Positions 20,887 to 34,246 of a stretch of DNA of 64,000 nucleotides are shown one piece after another. Position numbers and translations under genes: made by a program. The notes under the pieces were generated by a model, which did not search any database, was not told the DNA's origin, and saw only the letters and a program-made list of their open reading frames with translations. Origin of the DNA: Solanum dulcamara (taxonomy: Eukaryota > Streptophyta > Magnoliopsida > Solanales > Solanaceae). Every line of letters starts with the position of its first letter. Within the stretch, counting starts at the first letter, position 1. The stretch covers positions 15,538,256 through 15,602,255 of the forward strand of contig NC_077248.1 in the NCBI RefSeq assembly GCF_947179165.1, in the 5' to 3' direction.

Positions 20887-23800
20887 TTGAAGAAAAATAT
20901 GGATATGCCTCAAATTTTTTTTGGATCAATAATCAATCACAAAAATATTTGTGTAATTGATAGTGGAATGACTTATGCCATTTTTAAAGACGAGAAATAT
21001 TTTTCCTACTTTATTAGAAGAAAAACAAATGTTACTACAATTTTTGGAAATTCGAAAATGATTGAAGGCTCTGGATGAGCTACTATATTTCTGTCTAAGG
21101 GAACAAAGATTGTTATAAAAGATGCACTATTGTCTTCTAAATCCCCAAGAAACTTGTTAAGTTTTAAAGATATCTGCAAAAATGGATATCATGTTGAAAC
21201 ACTAAATAAAATTAATATTGAATACTTTGGTATAACCAAGAGTGTGTTAGGTTAGAACTATATTTTGAAAAAATTACCAATTTTGTCGTCTGGCCTATAT
21301 GATGCAGAAATTAGTGCATTTGAAGCACATTTGATCGTAAATCAGAAGTTTATTAATCTAAATATATTTGTGCTATGGCATGATCAAATAGATCATCCTG
21401 GATCAATAATGTTTAAATGAATTCTTGAAAATTTAACTAAATATCCGTTAAAGAACCTAAAGATTCTTACAAATGATGAATTTTCATATGCTACTTGTTA
21501 TCAAGGAAAATTAATTGCCATAACATCAACCTTTAAGGTTGACATCGAATCTCCTAGATTTTAGAGCGTATACATGAGGATATGTGTGGACCTATTCATC
21601 CACCTAGTGGATTGTTTAGATATTTTTGGTCCTAATAGATGCATCATTAAGATGGTCTCACGTGTGCCTCTTATCATCTCGCAACCCGGCGTTTGTGAAG
21701 TTATTAGCACAAATAATAAGATTAAGGGCGCAATTCCTAGATTATCTAATTAAAGCTATTCACGTGATAATGCTGAAGAATTTACATTCTAAGCTTTCGA
21801 TGATTATTGCTTATCAATTGGGATAAAATTGAACATCCTGCTGCTTATGTTCATACTCAAAATGGCCTTGCAGAGCCATTTATTAAGCGTCTACAATTGA
21901 TAGAAAGAATCTACTTATGAAAATAAAATTGTCGATTATTGTTTAGAGTCATGTTATCTTACATGCAATAACACTTGTATGTCTCAGACTAAAAAATTAT
22001 AATAAATACTCTCCATCACAATTAGTATTTGATCATGAGCCAAATATAGTCCATCTATGAATTTTTGGTTGTGCAGTATACGTGCCTGTAGCACCACCAC
22101 AACGTACAAAATGGGCCCTCAATAAAGGTTGGACATATATGTTGGGCTTGACTCACCCTCTATAATTCGCTATCTTGAACCGTTGACAGGAGATTTATTT
22201 ACTGCTCGATTTGTAGATTGTTAGTTTGATGAAACAACCTTTCTGCAAATAAGAGGAGAGAAAAAGGAACCCAAAAGAGAAAGAGAAAGAGAAATTGCGT
22301 GAAAAGTTTCATCACTATCTCATTTTGATCCACGTACCCACACATGTGAGCAGGATGTCTAGAAGATCATCCACTTACAGAAAATAGCAAATCAAATGCC
22401 AGATTCATTTACTGATTTGAAACGGATAACTACATCACATATCCCTACAGTGAATTTGCCTATCCGAATTGATGTACCAAAAAGACCATCTACTAGTATC
22501 ATAACTTCTGAATCCTAAACATCCCTGAAGCATGGTACACCATTGGGTTCAAAGGATAAAAATCCTAGAAAGAGAAGCGTGAGAAATAATAAAGATGATA
22601 CTACAAAAAAACCTCCTGAAAAAGGTCAAGATTTGAGTAATCCTAATATTTCTGAAGAAATTAGTGAACCCGAGACTCAAGTGAATGAAGAACTTTCAAT
22701 AAGTTCTACCGGTGATGAGATAAATTTAGATCGATCAAAAATTATGATGGATAATATTTTTGCATATAATGTTGAACTACCTCATGCAAGATAGTGAAAG
22801 TGTTGAGCCTAAATCCGTCACAGAATGTCACCGTAGGTGTGATTAGCCAGAATGGCAAAAGACAATTTAATCAGAACTAGACTCACTTGCTAAACATGAG
22901 GTTTTTGGACCTGTAGTACAAACCCCTGAAGGTGTAAAATCAATTGGTAATAAATGGGTTTTTGTGCGAAAACGAAATGAGAGAAATAAAAATGTAAGAT
23001 ACAAGGTACGCCTTATTGCAAAAGGATTCTCTCAAAGATCCAGTGTCAACTATGAAGAAAACATATTCACCTGTTATGGATGGAATAACTTTTCGATATC
23101 TTATTAGTTTAGTTGTACCTAAAAATCTTGAAATATATCTAATGGATGTAGTTACAGCTTACCTTTATGGTTCACTTGATAATGAAATTTATATAAAAAT
23201 TTAGAAGGATGAAAATTGCATGAAGCATGTACTAAGTTTTGGGAGATGTACTCAATTAAATTACAAAGATTATTATATGGTATGTAACAAGTAAGGCGTA
23301 TGTGGTATAATTGCCTTAGTGAATACTTGATAAATGTATGTTATATAAATGATGTCATTTATCTATGTGTATTTATTAAGAAATGGAATCAGAGTTTGTT
23401 ATACTTGCTATTTATGTTGATGATATAAATCTCATTAGAACCCCTGAATAGGTCCAGAAGGCGATTGAATATCTAAAAAAAGAATTTGAGATGAAAGATC
23501 TTGAAAAGACAACTTTGTCTAGGTCTGCAAATTGAACATTTAGATGATGGGGTATTTATCCACCAATCTACCTACACTGAGAAATTCATAAAATGATTTT
23601 ACATTGACAAAGCACATCCATTAAGTACTCCAATGGTTGTTCGATCACTTGAAGTGGATAAAGATCCATTTCGACCTCCAGAAGAGAATGAAGAACTTCT
23701 TGATCCTGAAGTACCATATCTCAATATTATTGGTCCACTTATATATCTTGCTAACGCAACTAGGACTGATATAACATTCTCCGTTAATTTGCTCGCAAGA

Positions 23801-24083
23801 TATAGTTCATCCCTAATGCGAAGACATTGAAACGGTATCAAGTATCTTTTGTGATACCTAAATGGTACCATTGATATTTATTCTTTTTATATTAATAAAG
23901 GCTATGCGGACCTTATTAGATGCATGTTATTTATTAGATCCACATAAAGCTCGATCTCAAACAGGCTATCTATTAACATACGGAGGAACTGCTATATCAT
24001 GACGATCTACAAAGTAGTCTATTATTGCTACTTCTTCAAATCATGGTGAAATAATAGCAATTCATGAAGAAAGTAGAGAATGT
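20887..24083 (+). pseudogene. copia pol remnant: protease, integrase, reverse transcriptase
   Basis: Protease: 20,887-21,078 contains CVIDSGMTYAIF, with DSGMT where DSGAT is usual. The integrase N-terminal zinc-binding region follows near 21,370-21,400 (LWHDQIDHPGSIM). The core is frameshifted near 21,560-21,920, ending in HPAAYVHTQNGLAEPFIKR. Reverse transcriptase fragments occur at 22,880-23,460, with the YVDD box at 23,413-23,424 (AIYVDDINLI). The next conserved block, ARYSSSLMRRH-type, is at 23,633-23,830. Numerous stops separate these pieces. Together they would copy and integrate the element. Confidence 0.85.
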
Positions 24084-24425
24084 GTGTGGTTGAGATCAAT
24101 GATACAGCTTATCAAAGAAATATACGGCCTAAAAAATGATGTCAAAGTACCCATAGTTATATTCGAAGACAATGTTGCGTGCATAGCTCAATTGAAAGGT
24201 GGCTTCATAAAAGGAGACAGGACGAAACATATTTCACCAAAATTATTTTTCACACATGATCTCCAGAATAATGGTGATATTGATGTACAAAAAGTTCGTT
24301 CGAGTGATAATCTTGCAGATTTATTCACAAAGGCATTACCAATATCAACTTTTGAGAAGCTAAGATATAAGATGGAATGCGTCGTCTCCAAAATATCAAA
24401 TGAAGTTTTCATCGGGGGGGAGTAA
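24084..24425 (+). pseudogene. copia RNase H C-terminal fragment, still open
   Basis: A 113-codon open stretch includes VIFEDNVACIAQLKGGFIKG, TKHISPKLFFTHDLQ and SSDNLADLFTKALP, the conserved end of copia RNase H. The EDN motif contains an expected catalytic aspartate. It ends with a natural TAA about 200 bp before the 3' LTR. It is the best-kept part of the element but is separated from the rest of pol by stops upstream, so no complete enzyme is made. Confidence 0.85.
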
Positions 24426-24624
24426 ATTACGCATTGTACTCTTTTTTTCTTAACCAAGGTTTTGTCCCACTGAGTTTTCTTTTAAAGATTTTTAATGAGG
24501 TAGCACTCAAGGCGCAGTAAGGTTTTAACGAGGCACAACACTATGGATATTCAGGATAACTATGCATATTATTTCTTGTAATGTTTTTAATGAGACAGAT
24601 TACACGTGGACATTCAAGGGGTAG

Positions 24625-24833
24625 TGTTGTAAATAATCAGTGGAATGGAGAGTGGATGTCACTTTTCCACTAACCTACTTTACCCAACTTTTCCACTTTA
24701 CAATGGCTATAAATAGTCAATGTTTTGGTGCAAGTAAACACACATATAAAAACATAATTCTCTCCATTCTCTCTTTCTATTTCTATCTCCCTTTATTTTT
24801 AATTTAATTTGCTAAGTTGTTTGTTTTATAATA
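24625..24833 (+). repeat. 3' LTR of the copia element
   Basis: It starts TGTTGTAAATAATC after a purine-rich AAGGGGTAG tract and ends TTTTATAATA, where the 5' copy has ATAACA. It is about 209 bp. Around a dozen differences from the 5' LTR are visible, so the insertion is not recent. Confidence 0.86.
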
Positions 24834-25186
24834 CTTTTTTTAATCGTTAACATATTTTTTGCAATTGGAGAAACAACGTCTCGATCAAGATTTAATATGA
24901 AAAGAAACTGGATGTCATCCCATGTCGTGTATTTTATGGCCAGTTCAATGATACTCATTTTTTAAAATTATTTTTAATTATTATAAATCAAAGACCATCC
25001 GTGAATAAATAAGAAAAGAGATAGAGTACTTGTTATTGGTGAATCTTTTGAAGATATATCTATATGTTTTAGTTCCAATTAAGTTATTCATGGATGTTGG
25101 CCATCAATCGATATATAGTATATGGGACACTTTTTTTAAAATTTCCCATCCTGTGTTTCGTGTTTGATGTCTATGATAACGCTCAA
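24834..25186. other. Short intergenic stretch, no gene seen
   Basis: AT-rich sequence between the copia element and the tandem duplication at 25,187. It may include the outer end of the Athila-like LTR, whose exact terminus I could not place. Confidence 0.35.
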
Positions 25187-25274
25187 TTACACCTCTCGAA
25201 AGAGATATCGACGATCATTAATAGTATATTTTACACCTCTCGAAAGAGATATCGACGATCATTAGTAGTATATT
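25187..25274. repeat. 44-bp perfect-like tandem duplication
   Basis: A 44-bp unit starting ttacacctctcgaaagagat is present twice (25,187-25,230 and 25,231-25,274) with a single difference (attaata versus attagta). Read on the minus strand it lies next to GGTTCGACGCTGTCTCTTAG, a landmark of Athila/Tat-type LTR ends, so it is probably near the 3' end of that LTR. Confidence 0.85.
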
Positions 25275-28112
25275 TTACCCAACTAAGAGACAGCGTCGAA
25301 CCCATAGGGAATAAGTTGAAACTATTTCTATTATCTATCACTATTCAGTCGTAGTTACTACTTTCCGAAAATAAAGATGTATAAAGTAAAATATTTTTTT
25401 TGTTATTTAACTAAGTAAATTAAAGATGTTATAGCAAAGTAACTAACAATTACATTGTGAACAATATGAGAATTTAGTTAGGATTGTGTTCCCCATGACA
25501 TGTAACTTAATAGACAATTTATATTCATGATATCGTTTAATGCATTGCATGCAAAATCTAGCAAGCTAGGTAACATCTAATTCACCTCCCAGTCCTTTTT
25601 AGATGTATATTATTCATCTCCTTCTGGTCTCAAAATATATGCTTTACTAGACCTCGCTCTAGATCTCATATTACTATATCCTCCCGGTCTCAAGTAACTT
25701 AGACGAAGTTTATCTCTTTATTCAAAGTCAGACTCTTCGAATTACTATTGTGATATTCTTTTCCTAATCACTACCTCCCTCCCGGGCAAGCAATAAATAC
25801 AGGCAAGTTCTTAATGTGTGCACTCACTAGGAAAGAATTTTAAATAAAGAAATCATAATACATGCAAAAACAAATCACGAATATCAATCCTACTTCTGCC
25901 TATTCTAGTTAAGTCATCATGGTTCCCACAACCCTAGTTGTGGGTTTAACTACTCATACTTGTAAGTAAAAGAATAAGAATTTATGAAGAATTCATGAAT
26001 TAATACCTACGAAGGTGAAGAAGTCAATCTTGAATCAATCACCCAAATCACAAATCAAGAATGAAAACCGGAATGATATTTGAAGAATCAATCTACAAAA
26101 CTAACTAAGTGTAGCTTCACTATGATCACAAAGTACTCAAAAACTCGTAAAAACTTAGAACCCTAAAAATAAAATAAATTCAAGTATTTATAGAAATAAA
26201 AAATCAAATCCTAAATCAACTAGAAAAAATAAAGTCGGCACGTTTCACGCTCCACCATGATGAACTATACTAGATTTAATGGTCTATGATCCTTCTCCCG
26301 TAGTGTTTAACTTGGGCTTCAATACTGTGTAGCTCTTCACTTCTTCACGGGCAATCCTCACGGCCCGTGGTGATGAATACGGTCCATTCTGACCTCCATG
26401 TTGATAATCTTTGCTAAGTCTCCCACATCTGCCCTCAGCCTTTACGATCATCCAACATGATCCGTAGTGGCCTCCACGGACCGTGATGGGTTCCGTGGAG
26501 TTACACTTGGCCAAAATTTATATCATCAACATCTTCACAAGATCAACAGTACGATACCCACCATGGCCCGTGCAAGGCACTACGGTCTGTGGTGGGTTCC
26601 ATAGAGTTATACTTGGCAAATCCTCTAGCACAACTTCCTTCTCTCATCATCTCTATGCCCACCACCACGACCTGTTCAATTCACTACATCTGTGGTGAGG
26701 CTCGTACTCCTCAATACTCAGGAAAATAGTACTCAAACCCATAAAATCATCAAAACTTATGAACGACTTAGTTTTCCTATAAAAACAAACAAAACCCACA
26801 TCATATCTATAGAAACATGCTTGCAACGCATACTATTTCACCATTTTGAGCATGGAAAATGTCGTAAATACGCGACACATCAACACCCTCAACTTAGAAC
26901 CATTGTTTGTCCTCAAGTAATGACACAAAATAAAACAACACGATGCCCAAATACAAAGGACTATAGTGTAGATATAAAGCATCCCATCTCATTAATCATT
27001 ACTCATTCCCAACTATGCAACACACTGACAGTCCAACTAACTCAGAAGGATCGATTTATGACATAGCACTACTCACAATCAACCAAAAAAATACAAATGA
27101 CATGCACCAAGCAATATAGCAACTCAATAATATAATCATAGTGCTCTCACTATAAAAAAAGTCTCTCTCACAGTGTGTAGAGGATAAACAGAGACTGGAA
27201 GAAAACTCTCGCACTCTCAAAAGAAATTCAAACAATGCAAAAGTAAAGACCATAGGCTTGCCTTTATTTTCAATACTTCAACTCTTGAATAACCTTGTTG
27301 GGATCACAATAGGACTTTGTAGGCTTGTAACGTAGGCTTGGGGTTAGGGTAGGATATATTTAGGATAAAAGTGACTACTTTACCCCTCCAAATGCTACTT
27401 TATCTTAGCTTACTTGTTTTCAACCCTCCAAACTCTCGTTGTTCCCTTATTTCCTCATTCTTCCTTTTTGGGTGTGGTTTTCGCTTTTGTTCCCTCTATT
27501 TCATTCTTTTTCTTTATGAATCATTTTCGCATAGCATTTTCTTTTTCATTTGCGTACACAAACCATGATTTTGTTTTCCTCTCACTCGATCATTTCTTTC
27601 ATACCCTAACTTTTCTGCTTTCCTTATGGTAGCCACCCTCAACTTAGGCTTTTTGCCTAAGTTGAATTACATAATCACCTAAGAGGGACCAGGGCCAAAA
27701 TAAAGGTTCACAAAACTAATTCTCCTTATAATAACCACCCTCAAATTAGGATTTTGGCCTGAGTTGAGGTACACAATATCCTTGGAGGGACTAGGTCCAA
27801 AATTTGGATTCACTGATAACAAAAGAAGGTGAATTTTGGTAATTCAAAGAAAAGGTTCATTAAAGCTTAAATTTTTGGTTCAAAGGGTACAATTTCATTT
27901 GGTTGGTTCAATTTAGGCTAAGTGACTCATTATCAACAACAACCTATGATCATGTCCTAATAAGGCTATTCAATCATTTCACTAAGACAAACCAGGAAAG
28001 TTCTAGCTTACAAGTGCATTGTTCAAACTAAGTAGTTAAGCTCACATGCACATGGAACATATGTTATACTATTAATCACTAATCAACCGAGACATTTCAA
28101 TATGTACAATGT
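25275..28112 (-). other. Probable 3' LTR and 3' non-coding region of the Athila-like element
   Basis: No gene is present. Read on the minus strand, landmarks include CCTAAGTTGAGGGTGG (near 27,640-27,660 and again near 27,740), GTTGAGGGTGTTGATGTGTC (about 26,895), several CACGGCCCGTGG/ATGGACCGT variants (26,330-26,700) and GGTTCGACGCTGTCTC (about 25,300). I know these as conserved non-coding parts of solanaceous Athila/Tat elements. The region also keeps 'ctataaatacttgaatttat' near 26,190, a possible TATA box on the minus strand. Confidence 0.5.
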
Positions 28113-30257
28113 TGTAACAACCCCTAAAATATTGTATGTCGGTATTTCAATTCTCGACGAAAATAATACATCCTCTGTATGTTGGGCATAACTTTTTATA
28201 AGTTAGTCCAAATTAGGTGATTCAAATTTCTGAGTAACCACAACATCATTACCTACAACGTTCATGAAGAACACATCTTAAGATTCGGAGTATACGTAGA
28301 TCCAATAAATTAATCTTTGCAATATATAGTGCTGTGACGGAATTGAGTGTTTATAGAAGAAAATTTATATCTCACTGTAGATTGCTCCAAATTAGTTGAT
28401 TCTTGTACGATATGAAACTAGACTTCCATATCTACAATTCTTATTAAGACACCAAATTCTAATAAGGAATTTATCTTATTCAAACGCAGCTTCGAAAAAG
28501 AGTATTTTGTTAAAAAGAACTCATCTTACCTACCATGGAAACATCTAGATACATTTGACATCATTGATGACATAAATTGTCCTCCATTTAACATCATCCA
28601 TGACATCAATATATTCCATTAAATTTTCAGATTTTTCTTTATAATTATTTTATTTATTGTTAGGTCCCTCTTTCCCACCTATAAATACCCACCTTATTTT
28701 CTCATTTTATTCATCAAGCTTTCTTAAGCATTTCTTCTCTCTATATATACTTCTTCTCAAATATAGTTTTAGTTTTAGTAGTATAAAAATACTACTTTGG
28801 TTATTCTTATATTCCGGGTAGTACACAAAATGCTCCGGCGAGAAGAAAAGGCTAGGGGTCCAAGAGTGTTTCAATTCGGAGTAAACCTTTGGATTTAAGG
28901 TATGTAAGGCTTTCATAGCATTGGATTGAGTTCGTTCATGCGCCCAATATTTAAATTCATTATAATTGAGTTATAGTTGAGTTTTATCCAAATCTTGAAT
29001 TCTAAATAAATTAATTCTTCTTCTATTGAGTTTGATATATTTATGCATTAATACTATTATTATTGTTATCTCTCATATTATTAGAATTATTGTTCATGGC
29101 TACTATCCTATGAATCCTAATTGATTTGATGTTCATGAATATTTTTACACATGTTTTGAGTAAAGATGATGGCTTTTATTATTTTCATTGATAAAAAGAA
29201 AGTTATATGAATTAATACTATATATGTATTTTATTGAGTTTTGAAAAAGCAAAAGAGTTGAGTTTGAATGAATTTGAGCAAATGATATTTTGAGCAAGAT
29301 GTTTTGATGAGATGTAAATGATGTTTTTGGAAGTATAATGATTGATGAACATGAAATGAGATGAGTTTGATGATTTAAATTAAAGTCCAATGAGACTAGA
29401 TGATGAGTTTAATATGAGCACATATTTTGGGAGTAGTATTGAGCACCGAGTTGGGTAAGATTTTAATTGACTCAAACCCCAGAACTACGTAGCCAGCGTA
29501 GGATGGAGGCTATGCCTCTTAAGTCTCAAAAAGAAGACTTTGATGAGTGGATCCAAGATGGTGATGTCATTTATCCTGGCAAGGTATTGGATGGATGTGG
29601 CAACGACATCGCTTCGTTGTATCATCGTTAGCTCATAAGTGACGGTTGTCGGTTAGAAAAACTCCCAACTAAGTAAGTATTGCTTATTACTATTATTTTT
29701 ATTATTATATTTTAAACTTGTATTACATATTGATGTTGAGTTCTGAGTTGAGTTTTATTGAGAGGAGTTTCTTGATATCTGTCCTTACCTTCCTGCCATT
29801 TTACATACTCGTACATTCCACGTACTGACGTCATTCGACCTGCATCGTTTTATGATGCAGATACAGGTGTTAGAGATCCTCAACAGGCGCATCGTTGAAG
29901 ATCATTTCTTTTCGGCTATTTGGTGAGTCCTTCTTGTATTCGAAGGAACTCCTTATCCTTTTATTATTGTTGAGTGTGATGTTTCTTTTGAGGTAGCCAT
30001 GGACATGTCATTGGCACCATCTAAGAGTATTAGAGGCTTCATAGACAGAGTCTGATGATGTAATCGAAGTAGTTCTCCTTAGAAACTACTTCTTCTAAGA
30101 ATTATCTATTTTTCCTTTGATTATGACAAGCCCACATTAGTATTCTTAAGTCTTCCGCTGATGAATAAATAAGAAATGAGACCAAGCGGTTCTCTTAGAA
30201 GCCAGAAATGGTTTTTGAGTGCCAGCCACGCCTAGGGTACCCTTTCGGGGCGTGACA
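28113..30257 (+). mobile_element. Solo LTR of a chromovirus, TSD AATGT
   Basis: It begins TGTAACAACCCC, ends GGGGCGTGACA and is 2,145 bp. An exact AATGT flanks both sides (28,108-28,112 and 30,258-30,262). It is the plus-strand equivalent of the 2,155-bp LTRs at 52,283 and 59,513, sharing the start, the CCTATAAATACCCACCTTAT promoter region, the CTACGTAGCCAGCGTAGGAT block and the end. There is no internal region or second LTR. An intact duplication with one LTR is the product of LTR-LTR recombination. Confidence 0.92.
28679..28688 (+). promoter_or_regulatory. TATA box in the solo LTR
   Basis: CCTATAAATACCC matches the element family's U3 promoter, about 570 bp into the LTR, and is conserved in all related LTRs of the window. 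It would direct transcription rightward, into sequence that carries no gene on the plus strand. Confidence 0.5.
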
Positions 30258-30388
30258 AATGTCCTATACAGATTCTAGGAAGTCAGTTTTCAAATACCAA
30301 ATCAATCGCATAGTGTTTCACAAAAATTTCAGTTGGGAGTCATTTTAGGTTAATTCAAATCCTTTCTTTCACAGGCTATTGTATCAAT

Positions 30389-31381
30389 CTACAGACTCTT
30401 GTAAATAATCCTAAACATGCCAATTCTACTAGATATACGCCTGAGATAAAAGAAACATGGCAAAAGAACTCCTAGCGTTAGGGATGCATTACCCCCTATC
30501 AAAAGGGCGTGCATTGTCCTCAATTGCACATCAAAGAATTCAATAATAGGTACAAGGGAAGTGATCATACTTGTGATGCCTTTGGTATCAGTCGGTGGTG
30601 GTATAGGGATACCAGCATCGGTCGGTGCACTCAATGATGTAGGCTCCCTCAAAGGGTCACCTCCTGTAGCAGGAGTAAGTGTGCTACACTGGATGACGCT
30701 CCAGCCTTAGAAGCCTCAAGCTGCTGCTTCTCAAGCTTCTGCTTCTCCTGAAATTATTTCCTAAAAGCGAGCCTAGCCCTTTTTTCCTCTTTTCTCCTTG
30801 CTCTCCTGGCCTTTTCTGCATCATATGGGGAATCATCTTCCTGTCGCCACTTCTTTCCCTTGCCCTTTTTATCAGGCTCAGGTGCCAAAATGGAGCCCCA
30901 AACTCCATCTAGCTATACAGGTGCGGGCAGTGCAGATAACAACTATAGCAAAATATCTTTAGCGCTCGCCGGGACAGTAGAGGATGACTTTACTTCCAAT
31001 TTACCTACAACTTTTTTTTAAAGTAGCCAACTCTTTATTTAAGGATGTAGTCTCTGCATTACCTAGACGACCTTTCTGAGTAGTGATGTGTGCCTCAAGG
31101 CCATCAATACGGCTCTATATCAGTGTCGCCTCCTGCTAGAGCTTGGTGTGAATCTGAGTCGCCTCCTCCTATATCTGTGTTTGGACCAACCTAGGTAGTC
31201 GCTCAATCACCAAATCAACCAACTCCTATGTTTGCCTCTCGTCCTTTACCATTCACTCAAAGAGTGCATAAGAGACAATGATCATCATACTTGAAACTAC
31301 GGGTGTATATGGGATAGGTTTAGTGTCACCCTAGGGCTGCTCGGTGGCCTAAACCGTCAGCGGGCATGAAGTCTCACCCTT
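30389..31381 (-). pseudogene. C-terminal part of a transposon-encoded ORF (putative plant transposon protein type)
   Basis: This is the continuation of the ORF at 44,972-46,320, separated by the LARD insertion. The minus-strand translation shows a charged, Lys/Arg/Glu-rich region (near 30,900-30,680, variants of KARRKEEKRARL). A proline- and threonine-rich tail follows (TDAGIPIPPPTDTKGITSM), then LRTMHALLIGGNASLTLGVL and a stop. Several in-frame stops are present. The low-complexity charged tail after a folded domain is typical of this family. Its function is not established. It is carried in the env-like position of gypsy elements. Confidence 0.6.
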
Positions 31382-34208
31382 TGTTGACACCCAATTTTGG
31401 CTCTCTGTACTCAAAATTAACGTCTTCAGGCTACTTGATCGTTAAAGAACACAAAATATAATATTTGTTTTTACACATTTCTTTTTAGTTTTTTTTATTT
31501 ATTTATAATTATCCTTATTTTTAGCATTTTCATGAATTTGTTTTCTCATTTTTTTATAATTTATGAATAAGCATTCTTAGTTTCGTAAATAATAGGATTC
31601 TTATCCATGTTGACATCGATCCTCCACAATGCAAATTAATCATCGAGCTTCTCCTATTTTAAACAATTTAAAATAATTAATCTTTTAAAAATCAAAAAAA
31701 TATATTTTAAATACTTTAAAATAACTTTGTCATTTTATAATTTTTGATTGATATATATAGTTATATATAATAATTTATTACTTTTTATCATTATTCAAAA
31801 ATAATCTCAAACATATTTTATTTTAATTAATTATTTCGTAAATTAGTGTTGACATCCAATTTTGACCGACCTATAACCCATTTTCGATTGCTATTTAATT
31901 AAATGTGTATTCTTTAAATTTTTATTTATTGTATATTTGAGCTTACATTTGGTATAATATTTAAAATTTTATTATTGTTATTATTATATAAATAATATTA
32001 TTATTTACTTCATTGGTTATTAATTTAGAATATTGATTCCAATCATCCATCTCCTTTTGACTAATCCTACATAAAGAAAAAGAAAGACAATCTTATTTTT
32101 TTTTCTTCTTTCAAAAGAAGACTAACACATACTACTCTCTCTATTATCTTCTCTTTTCCTCCCTCACAAACACACCACTCTCTCCATTCTCTTCTCTTTT
32201 TCTTCCTAAAAAATATACCACTTTCTCCATTATCTTCTCTTTTTCTCCCTCAAAAAATCTCAAAAGAAGCTTGTCCTTTCATCTAGAACAAAGCAACTCC
32301 TCCCTTGTGGTAAGTAAATCAAATTCGATTTTTTGAAACTGCATAGCTGTTAGTAATTTTGACGTATCTCATTGTATAGATCTTTGTTTTTAGTAAATAA
32401 ATATGTTTTGGAAAGATGAAACACGTACCTACAACTTTTATGTTTATGTTGGAGTCTAGATATGTTGTTATTGGGTCAAACAATAGGATGCAACATAGGA
32501 CAAGTTTTGTCTAGATTTTTTATTTAAAATTCCAGCATGTACAACCGCAGGTATTTTGATCATATCGTTTTGTACAAAATGTATTTTGTGATGATTCTTT
32601 TCTTTTTGCAAGCTTAAGACATATATCTACAACTTTCATGAAGGACATAAAGTCCAGTTTTGCCGTTTGGAGTTTCAAATTTTAGGTACAACATGAGGTA
32701 CATATTTGGTCGGATTTACTGTTTTGATAGCCTTAAGTATTGTTGTTTGTTGTTGTTGTATAGCCTTAAGTGATAATATGAAATATTACTTCAAATTTAT
32801 ATATAGTTCAAATTGTAATTGTCCAATGAAAAAATCTTTCCGTCGATTTTCGAGGCCTCCCCATTTTAAAAAGACGGAAATTTTAGTTTAAGTTTATATT
32901 AGACGTTATATTTTGCAAGTTAAAACAAAGTCCAATAGTGTTAAATCAATAACCTCCGGGTGGCTCCATCTTCGGGAAACAACAAATAGCTATCGCGATG
33001 GTAAATTCGGTAAGAAACTAACAAGTAACACAACTCTATCTCTCCTTTGTTTTTTTTGTTTTTTTTCATTGTTATTTTACTTTTTTTTGTTTATAGATCT
33101 ACTTTGTTTTATGATAGATATAATTATTGTGATGTGATTCTATTGTTTTTTTTACTTTATTATTGTTGTCTCCATTATATCTCTTTATTAGTGATATCTA
33201 TTGTCATATATGTTTGCTTTTGATTATTTTAATTGATTGTTTAAAAGATATGATTGTTTTGATCTACTTTGTTTTATGATAGATATAATTATTGTGATTT
33301 TTTTCTATTATTTTTTTTACTTTATTGTTGTTGTCTCCATTATATCTCTCTATTAGTGATATCTATTGTTTGTTGAGTGAAAATTATTATTTTGTTTTTG
33401 TTTGACTACTTTTGTTAATAGTTTAACTTCATTTGTTTTGGTTATATTTATTCATCATTTTTGTTTGTTGGTGGATTATAATTGATGATTAGTGTATACT
33501 TTATTTATTTATAGTTATTTTGTATCTATTTTTAACTTTATTTGACTACTTTTGCTAATAGTTTAACTTCATTTGTTTTGACTATATTTATTCATCAAAT
33601 GATTATAATTGATGATTAGTAATAATTTATTTTCTTTAATACATGATTTCTTATTTAATGGATGTTGATATTATTGTTTTTTTTTCTTTTTGACTATGTA
33701 GGATATACTAAAGCTAGGTTGATTCACTTGTCATTAACTTTAGTATTACTATTTTATTTTTTATATTATCATGTGTTTAAGTTAATTGATAAAATCTTCT
33801 CACTTTTTTTTTTCATATTGTACCTTTATTTTTGTGGGTGTTGGTGCTTGATGATGTAAATATTCACTAGTTTTTTTTTTGTTATTTTGTTTATGTTACT
33901 ATTTTTGTTGAATTATTGTTGTTGGTTTGAATTTTACATCTTTTATCTAGTGTATTGCTTATTATGTTATTAATTACGCTATTATTGTTTCACTTCTCAA
34001 ATATCTTATATGTTGTCTCTATTATGTCGATTGTTTCATCAATTATTGATTGTCATGGCTTTCACGCCATTTTATTGAAATAATTTTATTATTTTTAATT
34101 ATTATTGTAATTCATCATATTAAATAGAGATTATACCTAATAGGTCGATGAAGAAATTACCGTCGATTTCCAAGGCCTTCCATGTTTATAAGACGGATTT
34201 TATTTTTA

Positions 34209-34246
<38 letters not shown>

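Larger units (their letters stand above)
19501..24833 (+). mobile_element. Ty1/copia retrotransposon with short LTRs, degenerate
   Basis: LTRs of about 210 bp flank gag, zinc knuckle, protease, integrase, reverse transcriptase and RNase H remnants, all in plus orientation and in copia order. A CGTTATCATCACGAGACTCC primer-binding-type sequence follows the 5' LTR. The purine-rich AAGGGGTAGTG precedes the 3' LTR. The flanking pentamers CTATT and CTTTT differ at one base, so they are only a candidate duplication. Stops and frameshifts occur throughout, except in the RNase H end. Confidence 0.88.

Noticed and set aside
26284..27066. Plus and minus frames of 65-124 codons as host genes
   Set aside because: They fall in sequence I recognise as the non-coding 3' part and LTR of an Athila-like element, with CACGGCCCGTGG-type repeats. 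No conserved protein pattern is seen.
32706..33859. Hydrophobic 61-74-codon frames resembling small membrane proteins
   Set aside because: They are Phe/Leu/Tyr-rich because the LARD LTR is T-rich, and they recur only because the LTR is duplicated at 42,237-43,413.
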